A stretch of 64,000 nt of DNA, taken from Pseudomonas guineae (GTDB taxonomy: Bacteria > Pseudomonadota > Gammaproteobacteria > Pseudomonadales > Pseudomonadaceae). The stretch lies in assembly GCF_900113745.1 (NCBI RefSeq), contig NZ_FOQL01000001.1:868001-932000 (forward strand), written 5' to 3'. Each line of letters opens with the position of its first letter. Within the stretch, counting starts at the first letter, position 1. The notes below the pieces were generated by a model, which was not told where the DNA came from, searched no databases, and worked only from the letters and a program-made list of their open reading frames with translations. Shown one piece after another: positions 1-9,341 of this stretch. The position numbers and the translations under genes are program-made.

Positions 1-49
1 TGACCGCCACCGCATAGGGGCTGCGCTGAGCAATCGTAGGGGTATTCAT
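1..49 (-). CDS. 5' fragment of a small protein gene, possibly a CDGSH iron-sulfur protein
   Basis: Only the first 16 codons lie in the window, starting at an ATG at 49 and reading MNTPTIAQRSPYAVAV. An AGGAGGT-like ribosome binding site lies just upstream at 52-59. The start resembles bacterial CDGSH-type iron-sulfur proteins, which often open with a short 'IAQRSPYAVEVEAG'-like segment, but the iron-binding motif itself is outside the window. The start codon and ribosome binding site are seen; the family is a weak inference. Confidence 0.35.
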   Translation of the reverse strand, partial: MNTPTIAQRSPYAVAV

Positions 50-303
50 GCGACCTCCTGAAGCAACCGGGGTCATGCGTTGCAGCATCGTTACCGCCAC
101 GCATCTCCGGCATGCTCGCCCAGCATAGCTCACCCCTATCAGCGGCCTTGCTGCTGCGGCTACTCACGCACCGGCTTTTACCGACCATGGGCTAAGCTTT
201 GCTGTATTCAGCTGGACAACACTACTGGCAGTTAGCCATGATCGCAGCATGTGACAGTTTTATAATGAAAAGACGGTGTATAGCCGCAGTGTGTAACCAC
301 TTG

Positions 304-1047
304 ATGCCACGCTCTCTCTGTCTTGCGCTGTTCACCGTGTTCTTCTGCGGACTCAGCTACGCCGCCACCACCAACGACGCTCGGCCGTTGGTGCGGGTGG
401 GTTATTACGAATTTCCACCTTACTCCTACACAGACAGCCAGGGACTTCCCAAGGGCGCCATCCTGCAACTGAGCAAACGCCTGTTGGAGCACGCCGGTTA
501 CCGCGGCGAATTTCGCTCATACCCCAGCGCGCGCCTTTACAACGCGCTGCAAGATGGCAGCGTGCAGGTTTGGCCAGGGGCCCCGGGTAAAGCGGAGCTG
601 CGTCAGCACACCTTGGAAGCCCGTACCCAGCTGGGCGAAATTGTCCTCAACCTGTATTTCCGCCGTGGCACCCTGATGCCGAGCCTGCCTGAAGACCTCA
701 AGGGGCGTGGAGTGATCATGATCAGCGGCTACACCTACTGGCAGCCGATTAACCAGATGCTCGACGATCCGCGACTGGGCGTGCAGCAACACCGTACCGG
801 CACCCACACAGCGGCCCTGGAAATGCTCCAGCGCCGTCGCGGCGATTTTTTGCTCGACTACCACACCCCGGTAGAGCAAGCGCGCAAACGCTTAGGCATG
901 CCAGAACTGCCCTTCGTGCAACTGCAGCGTATTGCGCTCAAACTAATCGTCTCCAGCCATACACCAGGAGCCGAAGCGTTGCGTGATGCGCTGGATCGAG
1001 CCTATGAAGAATTGCAGGCGGCGGGCGAGGACATGCGCCTGCCCTAA
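304..1047 (+). CDS. Periplasmic substrate-binding protein, SBP_bac_3-like
   Basis: This is a secreted solute-binding protein of about 247 residues. A signal peptide (PRSLCLALFTVFFCGLSYA, cleaved near residue 20) is followed by the typical first strand of the family, VRVGYYEFPPYSYTDSQG, in which aromatic residues line a ligand pocket. Family members bind amino acids or similar small solutes, or serve as sensor inputs. No permease or ATPase gene is adjacent, so it may act alone or with distant partners. The start is uncertain: an in-frame ATG at 265 gives a longer, Arg-rich N-region, and neither start has a clear ribosome binding site. I chose 304 because it gives a compact signal peptide. The ligand cannot be predicted from sequence. 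Confidence 0.75.
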   Translation: MPRSLCLALFTVFFCGLSYAATTNDARPLVRVGYYEFPPYSYTDSQGLPKGAILQLSKRLLEHAGYRGEFRSYPSARLYNALQDGSVQVWPGAPGKAELRQHTLEARTQLGEIVLNLYFRRGTLMPSLPEDLKGRGVIMISGYTYWQPINQMLDDPRLGVQQHRTGTHTAALEMLQRRRGDFLLDYHTPVEQARKRLGMPELPFVQLQRIALKLIVSSHTPGAEALRDALDRAYEELQAAGEDMRLP

Positions 1048-1378
1048 TGCCAGGTAAATTGCCCCCGGCAACGAGGCTGACAACGCCTTAACCACGCTGA
1101 AAGGATGATCGCTATGCCGCCGCGCAAGACGATTTGATTCGTAGCTTGCCTTACACGTACGGCAACAAGCAGCATGGCAACAAGCACAAGCAAACACTTT
1201 AAAATGACCGATCAGACGATTAGCAAGGTACGGCCAAGAAAATCGTCATTAACATATTGATCAACCACAATCTTCAAAGCTTGAAACGCTGGGCCGCACT
1301 AGTCTTGGCATATTGTTCAGGGGCTCTAGCGTGGTCTCAGTAGCGAATAGGCCAGCGCCGTTAATAGGTGTGACACAC
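1048..1378. other. Intergenic region upstream of the HD-GYP gene
   Basis: About 330 bases without a convincing gene. It contains short A/T-rich stretches (around 1195-1260) suited to a promoter for the downstream HD-GYP gene, and a repeated GGCAACAAGC motif near 1160-1185. The open frame continues upstream to 1313, but the conserved protein starts at 1379. I see no tRNA or strong terminator. Confidence 0.5.
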
Positions 1379-2725
1379 ATGAGCAACAACCTCACGGGTC
1401 TAAGAAAAGTCCTCACACGTGTGCGCATACCGGTCAGTGAACTGGCCTTAGGCATGCATGTAATCGAGCTAGATAGACCGTGGCTAGAAACTGACTTTCT
1501 AATACAGGGTTTCATCATCAAGCACAGAGCGGAGATAGACTCACTACAGCGGCAGTGCGTCTTCGTTTTTATCGAAGGTATTGAGCAAAAACTCGATATA
1601 CAGCCCGAGTTTCACGCTAAGAAGCCGAGCCTATTGAGTCGCATACTGGGCAACACACTCAACAAGCCTACAGCCATAAAAAACAAGCAAGAACCCTCGG
1701 CACTAACGCCCTGCAAGCCGACCGAACAGTCGCGCACGACCTACATCAATAAGATCAGTGCCGGAGAAGAAATGCAGGTTGCGCGGGACAGTTACAGCTC
1801 CGCCAAGACCGTGGCAAAGAGCATCATGGAAGACTTACGCATCGGCCGCATGCTCGATATGAACCAGGCACGCAATACGGTCGACGAGGTAGTCGACAGC
1901 CTACTGCGCAATGATGATGCATTGGTGTGGCTAACCAAGCTGAAGAACCAGGATGAGTACACCGCTGAACACTCGCTCAACGTCTGTATTTTGTCGGCGG
2001 CCTTCGCTCGACACCTGGGTCATAACGAGGCAGAGATACGTAAGATTGGGCTCGCAGGGCTATTGCACGATATTGGCAAAGCAAAAATACCGGTCGAAAT
2101 ACTCAACAAGCCTGGTCCGCTGGACGACGATGAGCGCGCCCTGATCAGGCAGCACCCTAATATGGGGCGCAGCTTGTTGATGACCTCCGCCTCCGTCGAG
2201 CATTACACCATCGACGTTGCCTACAGTCATCACGAGCGAGTGGACGGCACTGGCTATCCGCGTGCGCTGCAGGCTCACCAAATCCCCTATTACGCCAAAC
2301 TAGTCGCCATCGTCGACACTTATGACGCCATTACCAGCAGCCGTGCCTATGACACCGGGCGCGCCTCAATGGCGGCTCTGGAAATCATTTACAACAGTCG
2401 CGACAGCCACTTTGATGCTGATCTAACGGTAGAGTTTATCCGCTGCATAGGCGTGTATCCGCCAGGCGCAATAGTCGTAATGACCAATGGCGAAGTTGGT
2501 GTCGTAGTCGAATCAAACGAGAGCAGCAAGCTGCGCCCAAAGATTGTCCTGGTCCAAGATTGCGATAAAGAGTGGCAAGAAAAACGCAGCATTGACTTGA
2601 GCCAAGACGATCAGGATAAAGACGGCAAGCCCTACGCCATTGCTCATGAAGTACCGAACAAGACCTTCGGCATTGATATCAAGGCGTTTCTCCAGGAAGG
2701 CTGGCTGGCCTTTGCCGCCACATAA
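1379..2725 (+). CDS. HD-GYP domain cyclic-di-GMP phosphodiesterase with N-terminal DUF3391
   Basis: A predicted cytoplasmic signalling enzyme of 448 residues. The N-terminal region (about residues 10-130) opens with the DUF3391 hallmark VRIPVSELALGMHVIELDRP. The catalytic part has the HD pair in LLHDIGK (H230, D231) and the GYP signature in DGTGYP (residues 292-294). HD-GYP proteins with these residues hydrolyse cyclic-di-GMP to pGpG or GMP, lowering the signal that favours biofilm. Both metal-binding and GYP motifs are intact, so activity is expected. The start at 1379 is preferred over an upstream in-frame codon at 1313 because it directly precedes the conserved domain and has an AGGTG-like ribosome binding site. 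It lies convergent to hrpB. Confidence 0.92.
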   Translation: MSNNLTGLRKVLTRVRIPVSELALGMHVIELDRPWLETDFLIQGFIIKHRAEIDSLQRQCVFVFIEGIEQKLDIQPEFHAKKPSLLSRILGNTLNKPTAIKNKQEPSALTPCKPTEQSRTTYINKISAGEEMQVARDSYSSAKTVAKSIMEDLRIGRMLDMNQARNTVDEVVDSLLRNDDALVWLTKLKNQDEYTAEHSLNVCILSAAFARHLGHNEAEIRKIGLAGLLHDIGKAKIPVEILNKPGPLDDDERALIRQHPNMGRSLLMTSASVEHYTIDVAYSHHERVDGTGYPRALQAHQIPYYAKLVAIVDTYDAITSSRAYDTGRASMAALEIIYNSRDSHFDADLTVEFIRCIGVYPPGAIVVMTNGEVGVVVESNESSKLRPKIVLVQDCDKEWQEKRSIDLSQDDQDKDGKPYAIAHEVPNKTFGIDIKAFLQEGWLAFAAT

Positions 2726-2810
2726 GGCAACAGCGCCACACCGCAAACGCTCTTTGCCGGAGATAAATGACCGGCTAAGCCACAGGTAAACCCTGCAGGC
2801 AAGGTCATCG

Positions 2811-5345
2811 CTACTTTCGCGGTTTAGCACGCGCGGTGGGCTCGGCGATCAAGGGATCATCGGGCCAATAATGTTTCGGGTAGCGCCCCTTTAAATCTTT
2901 CTTCACCTCGGTGTAGGTGCTGCGCCAGAAATTGGCCAGGTCTTGCGTGACCTGCACCGGCCGGCGCGCCGGTGATAATAGATGCAACTTGACCGCCTGC
3001 CGGCCGCCAGCAATGCGCGGCGTATCGGCCAAACCAAACAGCTCCTGTAAGCGCACCGCCAGCACCGGCGGCTGCTCGTTGTAGTCCAAGCTAATGCGTG
3101 AACCCGAGGGCACTTGCACGCTGCGCGGTGCCAGCTCATCCAGGCGCTGCGGTAGCGGCCAGGGCAGCAGGTTCAGCAGCAGGCTGGGTAAATCTAGGTT
3201 AGCGAAATGACTGAGCCGGGTGACATTACCCAGGTAAGGCTGCAGCCAGTTCTCCAGCGTCGCTAACAAGGCGGCATCGCTGACATCCGGCCAGTCGCTC
3301 GCGCCCTTGCCGGCCAGATCCAGCGCGCGTAATAACGCCACCCGAGCTTGCCATTGACGAAGCTCGGGCTTCCAAGGCAGCAACGCCAAGCCCTTGCGCC
3401 GCACCAAGCCGAGCAGAGCGCGGCTGCGCTGTTGGGTATCCAACCTGCTCAAGGCTTCGCGCGAGACCACCAACTCGCCAACCTTGCGCTGGCGTTCGGC
3501 ACGCAGAGCGCCTTCGCGCTCATCCCAATCCAATACATCCAAGCTGCTGACCTGCTCAGCCAGCACACCCTCGAACAGCTGCGGCTCAAGCTCAGAGGCC
3601 AGGTAGATGCGCTCTTCACGCTGACCCTGGCGGCTGCCCAGATCGGCCACCACCAACCAGCGGTGTTTCATCAGGCCATCGACTTCAGCAAACAGTGCCG
3701 CCCGGCCGTTAGCCAGGCGATATTCCGCGCCGCCGTCACGGCGCTGCTGGGCGATGCGGTCCGGGTAGGCAAACGCTAGCAAAGCCCCCAGCCAGCGCGG
3801 ATGCTCCGGATCACTGACCGCCTGCGGACTGGGCCGGTGCTTGAGATAACCCTGAAACTGCCGGGCCAGTTGCCGAACACGTTGCACCCCACTTTGTGCG
3901 CCACGGGCGGCGCGTAACTCGCCCGCCAGCAGGGCCAGCCGACTGTGCAGGTCAGCCCCAGCACCGCGCAGAATGTCACGTTCGCCAAGCAGCGCCGCCA
4001 AGTCGCAGGCCATTGCAGCAAGACCCAGTTCCTGCCCGCGCAGGAGCAGGTGGGCGATACGTGGATGGGTGGGCAGTTCGGCCATAGCCTGCCCATGAAC
4101 GGTCAATTTGCCCTGGCCATCCACCGCCCCTAAACGCGCCAGCAATTCCAGGGCCTGGGCATAAGCAGCCGCGGGTGGTGGATCGAGCCAGACCAGCTCA
4201 TCCGGCTGCACGCCCCAGCGTACCAATTGCAGCGCGAGCCCAGCGAGATCGGCCTGGAGTATTTCCGCCGTGCCGTAAGCCGCCAACTGCTCATGCTGCG
4301 CCTGCGACCACAACCGGTAGCACACGCCCGGCTGCAAGCGCCCAGCCCGGCCGCCGCGCTGGGTAGCGGATGCACGGGATATACGCTGGGTGTCGAGACG
4401 GGTCATGCCGCTGTTCGGATCGAAACGCGGCACCCGCGCCAGCCCCGCATCCACCACCACCCGCACGCCGTCGATGGTCAGGCTGGTCTCGGCGATATTG
4501 GTCGCCAGCACCACCTTGCGCAGCCCTGCAGGCGCTGGCTCGATGGCTGCGCGCTGGGCGCTAAGATCCAATTCACCATGCAGGGGGCAGAGCAAAATGT
4601 CGCGGCGCCCCGCCAAGGCTTCGGCCAACTGCTCAGTCACTCGGCGAATTTCCGCTTGCCCCGGTAGAAACACCAGCACACTGCCCGACTCATCGGCCAA
4701 TGCCTGCAGCACCGTCTGCAGTACCTTTGGCTCCAGCCACTCACCCGCCTGCCAGGGTGCGCCCCAGCGGGTATCCACCGGGAACATACGCCCCTCGCTG
4801 CGCAGCACTGGCGCATCGCCCAGCAAACCTGCCAGGCGTTCACCCTCAAGGGTTGCCGACATCAGCAACACCTTCAGCGGCAACTCGCCAGAGTCTTCGC
4901 CGCGAAACATCGCGCGGCCATTCAGGCACAGCGCTAGCGCCAAGTCGGCGTCAAGATTACGCTCGTGAAACTCATCGAATATAACCAGGCCAACACCTTC
5001 CAGGGCCGGATCGTCCTGCAGACGCCGGGCCAGGATGCCTTCGGTGACCACCTCAACACGGGTACGCGGGCCGACCTTGCTGTCCAAGCGGATGCGATAA
5101 CCGACGGTTTCCCCCACCGCTTCTCCCAACTCGCTGGCCAAGCGTTCGGCCGCGGCGCGCGCCGCCAACCGACGCGGCTCAAGCATGATAATGGTCTGTC
5201 CGGCCAACCAAGGTTGCGTCAGCAACGCCAGCGGCACGCGAGTGGTCTTGCCAGCACCGGGTGGCGCTTCGAGCACCGCTTCATCGCGCAAGGCAAGGGC
5301 CTGACACAGCTCAGGCAGCAACACATCGATAGGCAGGGTTTTCAT
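2811..5345 (-). CDS. hrpB: ATP-dependent RNA helicase HrpB
   Basis: A DEAH-type helicase of 844 residues. The start MKTLPIDVLLPEL is typical of HrpB. Walker A is APPGAGKT (ends at about residue 34), the Walker B/DEAH-like box is DEFH, and motif VI is QRGGRAGR. The C-terminal part carries the HrpB-specific extension, ending in a basic AKPRK tail. Family members are superfamily 2 helicases implicated in mRNA or ribosome-related processing; the exact substrate is not settled for most bacteria. The ATG at 5345 is chosen over an in-frame ATG at 5360 because it matches the family start and has GGAG upstream. The gene is monocistronic, convergent with the HD-GYP gene and divergent from the lipoprotein gene. 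Confidence 0.95.
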   Translation of the reverse strand: MKTLPIDVLLPELCQALALRDEAVLEAPPGAGKTTRVPLALLTQPWLAGQTIIMLEPRRLAARAAAERLASELGEAVGETVGYRIRLDSKVGPRTRVEVVTEGILARRLQDDPALEGVGLVIFDEFHERNLDADLALALCLNGRAMFRGEDSGELPLKVLLMSATLEGERLAGLLGDAPVLRSEGRMFPVDTRWGAPWQAGEWLEPKVLQTVLQALADESGSVLVFLPGQAEIRRVTEQLAEALAGRRDILLCPLHGELDLSAQRAAIEPAPAGLRKVVLATNIAETSLTIDGVRVVVDAGLARVPRFDPNSGMTRLDTQRISRASATQRGGRAGRLQPGVCYRLWSQAQHEQLAAYGTAEILQADLAGLALQLVRWGVQPDELVWLDPPPAAAYAQALELLARLGAVDGQGKLTVHGQAMAELPTHPRIAHLLLRGQELGLAAMACDLAALLGERDILRGAGADLHSRLALLAGELRAARGAQSGVQRVRQLARQFQGYLKHRPSPQAVSDPEHPRWLGALLAFAYPDRIAQQRRDGGAEYRLANGRAALFAEVDGLMKHRWLVVADLGSRQGQREERIYLASELEPQLFEGVLAEQVSSLDVLDWDEREGALRAERQRKVGELVVSREALSRLDTQQRSRALLGLVRRKGLALLPWKPELRQWQARVALLRALDLAGKGASDWPDVSDAALLATLENWLQPYLGNVTRLSHFANLDLPSLLLNLLPWPLPQRLDELAPRSVQVPSGSRISLDYNEQPPVLAVRLQELFGLADTPRIAGGRQAVKLHLLSPARRPVQVTQDLANFWRSTYTEVKKDLKGRYPKHYWPDDPLIAEPTARAKPRK

Positions 5346-5508
5346 GCGGGCTCCATTCAAGGGGCACGATTATAACGGCGAACCAGTCTGGTATTAGCGT
5401 TGTCTGAACTTCAGCTATTTTCTGTAGGCATCAGCGGCCGCGCCTGACGCAGCGGTATTGTGCGGCAGGCATTGGTATAGTTGCGTCACTTACCCAGGGA
5501 GATGTTCA

Positions 5509-5928
5509 ATGCGTATCCATACCCGCGTTATCGGTGGCCTTCTCGTCACTGCCTTGTTCACTCAGCTGACCGCTTGCGGCACCTTATTTTTCCCTGAACG
5601 CCGCGGCCAGATCGAAGGTCGCATCGACCCCGTGGTAGCCGCGCTAGATGCCATCGGCATTCTCTTTTTTGTTGTCCCAGGGCTGATTGCCTTTGCGATC
5701 GACTTCGCCACCGGCGCGATCTATCTACCCGGCGGGAAAACAGCCCAACTTGCACCTGAAGACTTGCCGAAAGTCGTCGACGCGTATGGCAAGATCGACC
5801 CAGCTAAGCTCAAGGCGCTGATCCAAGTACAAACCGGCCATAGCCTGCCATTGGACGATCCACGCTTGATCCAGCACAGCGGCAGCGTCGAGCAACTGAC
5901 CGCTTACGGCCTGCGCCCGGCGGCCTAA
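5509..5928 (+). CDS. Predicted small lipoprotein, YceK/YidQ-like
   Basis: A 139-residue protein with a lipoprotein signal peptide: basic MRIHTR, a hydrophobic core, and lipobox LTACG with the lipidated Cys near residue 23. A second hydrophobic stretch (AIGILFFVVPGLIAFAIDFATGAIYLPGG) follows, as in YceK/YidQ-type small envelope lipoproteins. The C-terminal half is soluble and charged. Function is unknown. The ATG at 5509 follows an AGGGAG ribosome binding site, so the upstream extension of the frame is not used. Confidence 0.8.
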   Translation: MRIHTRVIGGLLVTALFTQLTACGTLFFPERRGQIEGRIDPVVAALDAIGILFFVVPGLIAFAIDFATGAIYLPGGKTAQLAPEDLPKVVDAYGKIDPAKLKALIQVQTGHSLPLDDPRLIQHSGSVEQLTAYGLRPAA

Positions 5929-5940
5929 CCCCGGCTGTAC

Positions 5941-5961
5941 AGCCCGTCATTACGGCGGGCT
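5941..5961 (+). terminator. Weak hairpin after the lipoprotein gene
   Basis: AGCCCG at 5941-5946 pairs with CGGGCT at 5956-5961. There is no clear T-run after the stem, so it may only slow polymerase or protect the 3' end. Confidence 0.3.
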
Positions 5962-6013
5962 CGCCTCAATTTCGCGCGAGCCTGGCAGAAAACCCTCCTA
6001 TTCTGGATAGCCC

Positions 6014-6922
6014 GTGAACGTACCCTCCCATCATGCCCGCTTGATGCGTTTGGCGACCTTCGCTGCACTGGCGACGGCACTCACCCTGGCGCTGGCCAAA
6101 GCGATTGCCTGGTGGCTCAGTGGCTCGGTCAGCCTGCTGGCAGGGTTGACCGACTCGCTACTCGACGGCGCGGCCTCGCTGCTCAACCTACTCGCCGTGC
6201 ACTACGCCCTGCGCCCCGCCGATGAAGACCACCGTTACGGCCATGGTAAGGCCGAAGCGCTTGCTGGCCTGGGCCAGGCATTGTTTATCGGCGCCAGTGC
6301 ATTGTTGGTCGGCAGCCACGCGATTGACCGCCTACTGCACCCCGAGCCTATTGGCGCACCGGCCTTGGGCATTGCGGTGATGCTCTTGTCATTAGCGCTG
6401 ACCATTGCCCTGCTAATGTTCCAGCACCATGTGGTGCGCTTGACCGGCTCCACGGCGATCCGCGCAGACTCGCTGCACTACCGCTCGGATTTACTGCTCA
6501 ATAGCAGCATCCTCCTGGCGTTGCTGCTTGCCAGTTACGGCTGGGCGCAACTGGACGCCATCTTCGGCATCGGCATTGCGCTGTATATCTTCTGGAGCGC
6601 CATCAGCATCGCCCGCGAAGCGGCAACTGTGCTGATGGACAAAGAACTCGACCCACAGATCAGCGCACAAATGCACAGCCTGGCCTGCGCCGTCACGGGA
6701 GTGCTGGGTGTACATGATTTACGCACGCGCTTGTCTGGCACCCACTGGTTTGTCCAGTTGCATGTGGAGTTGCCGGGTGAGTTGAGCCTGCAGCAAGCCC
6801 ACCAGCTCTGCGATCAAGTCGAGGCGGCAATTCGCAGCGAGTTCCCCCGCGCCGAAGTACTGGTGCATGCAGACCCCTGCAACGTGCCGCGGCACTCGGC
6901 AGCCGCGCAAGCGGGCAACTAG
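6014..6922 (+). CDS. Cation diffusion facilitator, FieF-like Zn/Fe efflux protein
   Basis: A CDF transporter of 302 residues with about six membrane helices and a cytoplasmic C-terminal domain. The metal-site pairs of the family are visible: D-x3-D in GLTDSLLDG (near residue 45) and H-x3-D in DSLHYRSD (helix V). A His-rich HGKAEA segment follows helix II, as in FieF/YiiP. Such proteins exchange protons for Zn(II), Fe(II) or Cd(II) at the inner membrane. The likely start is GTG at 6014, since the protein aligns from there. A strong terminator follows immediately. The substrate metal is inferred from the family, not proved by sequence. Confidence 0.9.
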   Translation: MNVPSHHARLMRLATFAALATALTLALAKAIAWWLSGSVSLLAGLTDSLLDGAASLLNLLAVHYALRPADEDHRYGHGKAEALAGLGQALFIGASALLVGSHAIDRLLHPEPIGAPALGIAVMLLSLALTIALLMFQHHVVRLTGSTAIRADSLHYRSDLLLNSSILLALLLASYGWAQLDAIFGIGIALYIFWSAISIAREAATVLMDKELDPQISAQMHSLACAVTGVLGVHDLRTRLSGTHWFVQLHVELPGELSLQQAHQLCDQVEAAIRSEFPRAEVLVHADPCNVPRHSAAAQAGN

Positions 6923-6928
6923 CACACA

Positions 6929-6964
6929 ACAAAAAAGGGAGGCCTGCAGGCCTCCCTTTTTTGT
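6929..6964. terminator. Strong bidirectional intrinsic terminator
   Basis: A perfect 36-base inverted repeat with arms of 18 bases (ACAAAAAAGGGAGGCCTG and its complement), with A- and T-runs on both sides. It ends the cation efflux gene. Confidence 0.9.
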
Positions 6965-7201
6965 CCGTCATTGTGGCGATGATAACGCCTTTTCTTCGCC
7001 CGCCTGGTTGGGCAGTGCGAACCCGGGTGCCGTGGCGATCCGGTGGGATCGGCGGCGACCGCTCACCTGATTGGGCGAGCCGGCTGGACATGTCGTCCGG
7101 GCCTTGAAGCTGAGATAAAGCTTACGCCTGCTAGCGCAACGAAAGATTGCTAATATTGCTGATAAACCCACCACTTGCGCAATCAATAGCTACAAGCGCA
7201 C

Positions 7202-7219
7202 TATTTATCGCAATAAATA
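7202..7219. promoter_or_regulatory. Candidate autoregulatory operator of the Lrp/AsnC gene
   Basis: TATTTAT and ATAAATA flank a 4-base centre (CGCA), ten bases before the start codon of the Lrp/AsnC gene. Lrp-family proteins bind AT-rich dyads and often repress their own gene, so this is a plausible operator. Binding is inference. Confidence 0.4.
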
Positions 7220-7228
7220 AACCATAGC

Positions 7229-7717
7229 ATGGCAAAGATGAACAGACTTGATCGCTACGACCTGAACATCCTCACTGAATTGCAGCGCGACGCTACCCTG
7301 TCTAATCAGGACCTTGCCGAGCGTATCGGCTTGTCGCCCTCGCCCTGCTCGCGCCGGGTCAAGCAACTGCAAGACGATGGCTATATCCTCGGCCAAGTCG
7401 CCCTGCTCGACCGCAAGCAACTCGGCCTCACGCTGACCGCCTACGTGCTGATCGGCATGGACCGGCATACTCCGGAGCGCTTCGAACACTTCCAGGAAGA
7501 AATCCGTAAATGTCCGGAAGTCCTCGAATGCTGCCTGGTCACCGGCATGGATGCGGACTATCAGCTCAAGGTAGTGGTGCCCGACATGGACCACTATCAG
7601 AAGCTGCTGCTAGGAACCCTGACCCGTATCGAGGGCGTTTCCAGCGTGCGCTCCAGCTTCGTGCTGCAGCAGATCCTCTCCAGCACTCAATTGCCCCTGC
7701 AACACCTGCGCGGCTGA
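7229..7717 (+). CDS. Lrp/AsnC family transcriptional regulator
   Basis: A 162-residue regulator. Residues 1-60 form the AsnC-type winged helix (LDRYDLNILTELQRDATLS, then LAERIGLSPSPCSRRVKQL as the recognition region). Residues 70-155 form the RAM/AsnC ligand-binding domain (VLECCLVTGMDADYQLKVVV). Such proteins respond to amino acids and form dimers to octamers. The nearest genes are not amino-acid genes, so its targets are probably elsewhere; its own promoter carries an AT-rich palindrome. The position between a CDF transporter and DUF2788/globin genes is like the P. aeruginosa order as recalled. Confidence 0.92.
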   Translation: MAKMNRLDRYDLNILTELQRDATLSNQDLAERIGLSPSPCSRRVKQLQDDGYILGQVALLDRKQLGLTLTAYVLIGMDRHTPERFEHFQEEIRKCPEVLECCLVTGMDADYQLKVVVPDMDHYQKLLLGTLTRIEGVSSVRSSFVLQQILSSTQLPLQHLRG

Positions 7718-7765
7718 TCACGGTTTAGGGCTAAACGCAGATCGCGATGCAACTGCGCAACGGCG

Positions 7766-7771
7766 TATAAT
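7766..7771 (+). promoter_or_regulatory. Candidate -10 element upstream of the DUF2788 gene
   Basis: An exact TATAAT lies 125 bases before the DUF2788 gene. No good -35 element is seen at the usual spacing, so it is only a candidate. Confidence 0.35.
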
Positions 7772-7896
7772 CGTCGGCCTATTGCTGTGCCATGTGCGAC
7801 CCGCCAATAAGAGCCTTGCGCTCAATCTATAAAATCGCATCGCCCACCTCCCGCCCTCGCTGGCGGCACAGCCTGTTTTAGCCAAACGAGGTTGCG

Positions 7897-8100
7897 ATGG
7901 AAGTCGAACTGTTTGAAGAACTGATGATGACCGTCCTGGTTGGCGGCCTGGTGCTGTTTATGGCGTTTATCGTCTGGGACCTGGCGAAAAAATCCAAGGC
8001 AGGACGCTTCGGCACCATGATCCTGTTCCTCGCCCTAGGCCTGGGCGTACTGGGCTTTATCATCAAATCTTTCGTCATCGCAGGCCTGGAAGGCGTCTAA
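7897..8100 (+). CDS. Small inner-membrane protein, DUF2788
   Basis: A 67-residue protein with two predicted membrane helices (about residues 10-30 and 42-63), separated by the conserved loop WDLAKKSKAGRFGT. This loop is the hallmark of the DUF2788 family, widespread in pseudomonads and unassigned in function. GAGG precedes the ATG. It lies 74 bases before the globin gene on the same strand, so the two may be co-transcribed. Confidence 0.88.
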   Translation: MEVELFEELMMTVLVGGLVLFMAFIVWDLAKKSKAGRFGTMILFLALGLGVLGFIIKSFVIAGLEGV

Positions 8101-8174
8101 CCGCTTGCGCCCTACTCAATTGACTTACGGCTGCATAACTATGCGGCCAGGGCAGCCTTTTACCTGGAGAAACC

Positions 8175-8567
8175 ATGAACGCCACCGACCGCGTGATGCA
8201 AAGCTACGGACGCTGCTGTGCCAGCCCAAGTTTTTTTGACAGCTTTTACCGGCACTTCCTCGCCAGCTCCTCAGAAGTGCGGGAAAAATTCGCTAATACA
8301 GAGATGAACGGGCAAAAGCTGCTATTGCGCCAGGGCATTCTCAACCTGGTGATGCACGCCCGCGGCATGCCCGACACCAAGCTGCGTGCCCTTGGCTGCA
8401 CCCACGCCCGCGCCGCCATGGACATTCGCCCGGGGCTTTATGACCTGTGGCAGGAGGCGCTGCTGCTGACCATCGGCGAGCATGACCCGCAATACTGCGG
8501 CGAAACGCGTAGCGCCTGGAATGAAGTCCTCGACAAGGGCATCGCCGTGATCAAAGCCGCCTACTGA
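8175..8567 (+). CDS. Single-domain bacterial globin-like protein
   Basis: A 130-residue all-helical protein with features of the bacterial globin family: a Phe-rich CD region (SFFDSFYRHFLASS), and a likely proximal histidine in LGCTHARAAMDIRP near residue 75, followed by a helix ending in WNEVLDKGIAVIKAAY. It should bind haem and an oxygen-related ligand (O2, NO or CO) in the cytoplasm. A GGAG ribosome binding site lies before the ATG. Its stop codon directly abuts that of the convergent rluE. Physiological role unknown. Confidence 0.82.
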   Translation: MNATDRVMQSYGRCCASPSFFDSFYRHFLASSSEVREKFANTEMNGQKLLLRQGILNLVMHARGMPDTKLRALGCTHARAAMDIRPGLYDLWQEALLLTIGEHDPQYCGETRSAWNEVLDKGIAVIKAAY

Positions 8568-9200
8568 TCAATTAAGCTCGGCCGGCACTTCACGCCACTG
8601 TCCCGGCTGCAAATCTTCCAAACTAAACGGGCCGATACGCACCCGCACCAGGCGCAGGGTCGGCAAACCAACGGCGGCCGTCATGCGCCGCACCTGGCGG
8701 TTGCGCCCCTCACGGATCACCAGTTCCAGCCAGGAGGTGGGGATGCTTTTACGAAAACGCACCGGCGGGTTGCGCGGCCACAGCTGCGGCGCCTCCAGCC
8801 GGCGTGCTTCGGCCGGCAGGGTCGGGCCATCGTTGAGCTGCACACCGTCCCGCAACTGCTGCAACTGCGCCTCGTTCGGCTCACCCTCCACCTGTACCCA
8901 GTAGGTTTTCGCCAGCTTGTGCTTAGGGTCGGCGATGCGCGCCTGCAGGCCGCCATCATTGGTCAACAGCAGCAGGCCTTCGCTGTCGCGATCCAGTCGC
9001 CCGGCCGGATAGACGCCAGGCACCTCGACAAAATCCTTGAGGGTGGCGCGGCCCTGCTCGTCGTTGAACTGAGTCAACACATCAAAAGGCTTGTTCATCA
9101 GTAGTAAGCGCGGCTCAGCTGGGGCGACCTTGGCCACGCGGCGGATGCTGGGCTTAGCTGCAGAACGCCGCGAAGCGGCCGGATGCGGGGGGCGTGACAT
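8568..9200 (-). CDS. rluE: 23S rRNA pseudouridine synthase RluE
   Basis: A 210-residue RsuA-family pseudouridine synthase. The catalytic motif [17 protein letters not shown] contains the active-site Asp. Downstream are [13 protein letters not shown] and [11 protein letters not shown], both diagnostic. There is no N-terminal S4 domain, only a basic low-complexity segment of about 30 residues, as in RluE. RluE modifies one uridine in domain V of 23S rRNA (U2457 in E. coli). The assignment to RluE rather than RluB/RluF rests on the lack of S4 and on short length. It is monocistronic and divergent from the aldehyde reductase gene. Confidence 0.88.
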   Translation of the reverse strand: MSRPPHPAASRRSAAKPSIRRVAKVAPAEPRLLLMNKPFDVLTQFNDEQGRATLKDFVEVPGVYPAGRLDRDSEGLLLLTNDGGLQARIADPKHKLAKTYWVQVEGEPNEAQLQQLRDGVQLNDGPTLPAEARRLEAPQLWPRNPPVRFRKSIPTSWLELVIREGRNRQVRRMTAAVGLPTLRLVRVRIGPFSLEDLQPGQWREVPAELN

Positions 9201-9341
9201 GGCAAATCCAAACTGAGCAACTGAAAGGCGCAGTGTAACCGAGGCAGGCGTTGGCCTATCACCCTAGCTTATCCGGGCGCATCTCGAGGGATGAGCAGGC
9301 TATGCTGGCTGAGTTCTGTTCCCTTCACAGAGGCAATCATC

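Noticed and set aside
1313..1378. Upstream extension of the HD-GYP protein
   Set aside because: The extra 22 residues are not part of the DUF3391 start, and the internal ATG at 1379 has a ribosome binding site.
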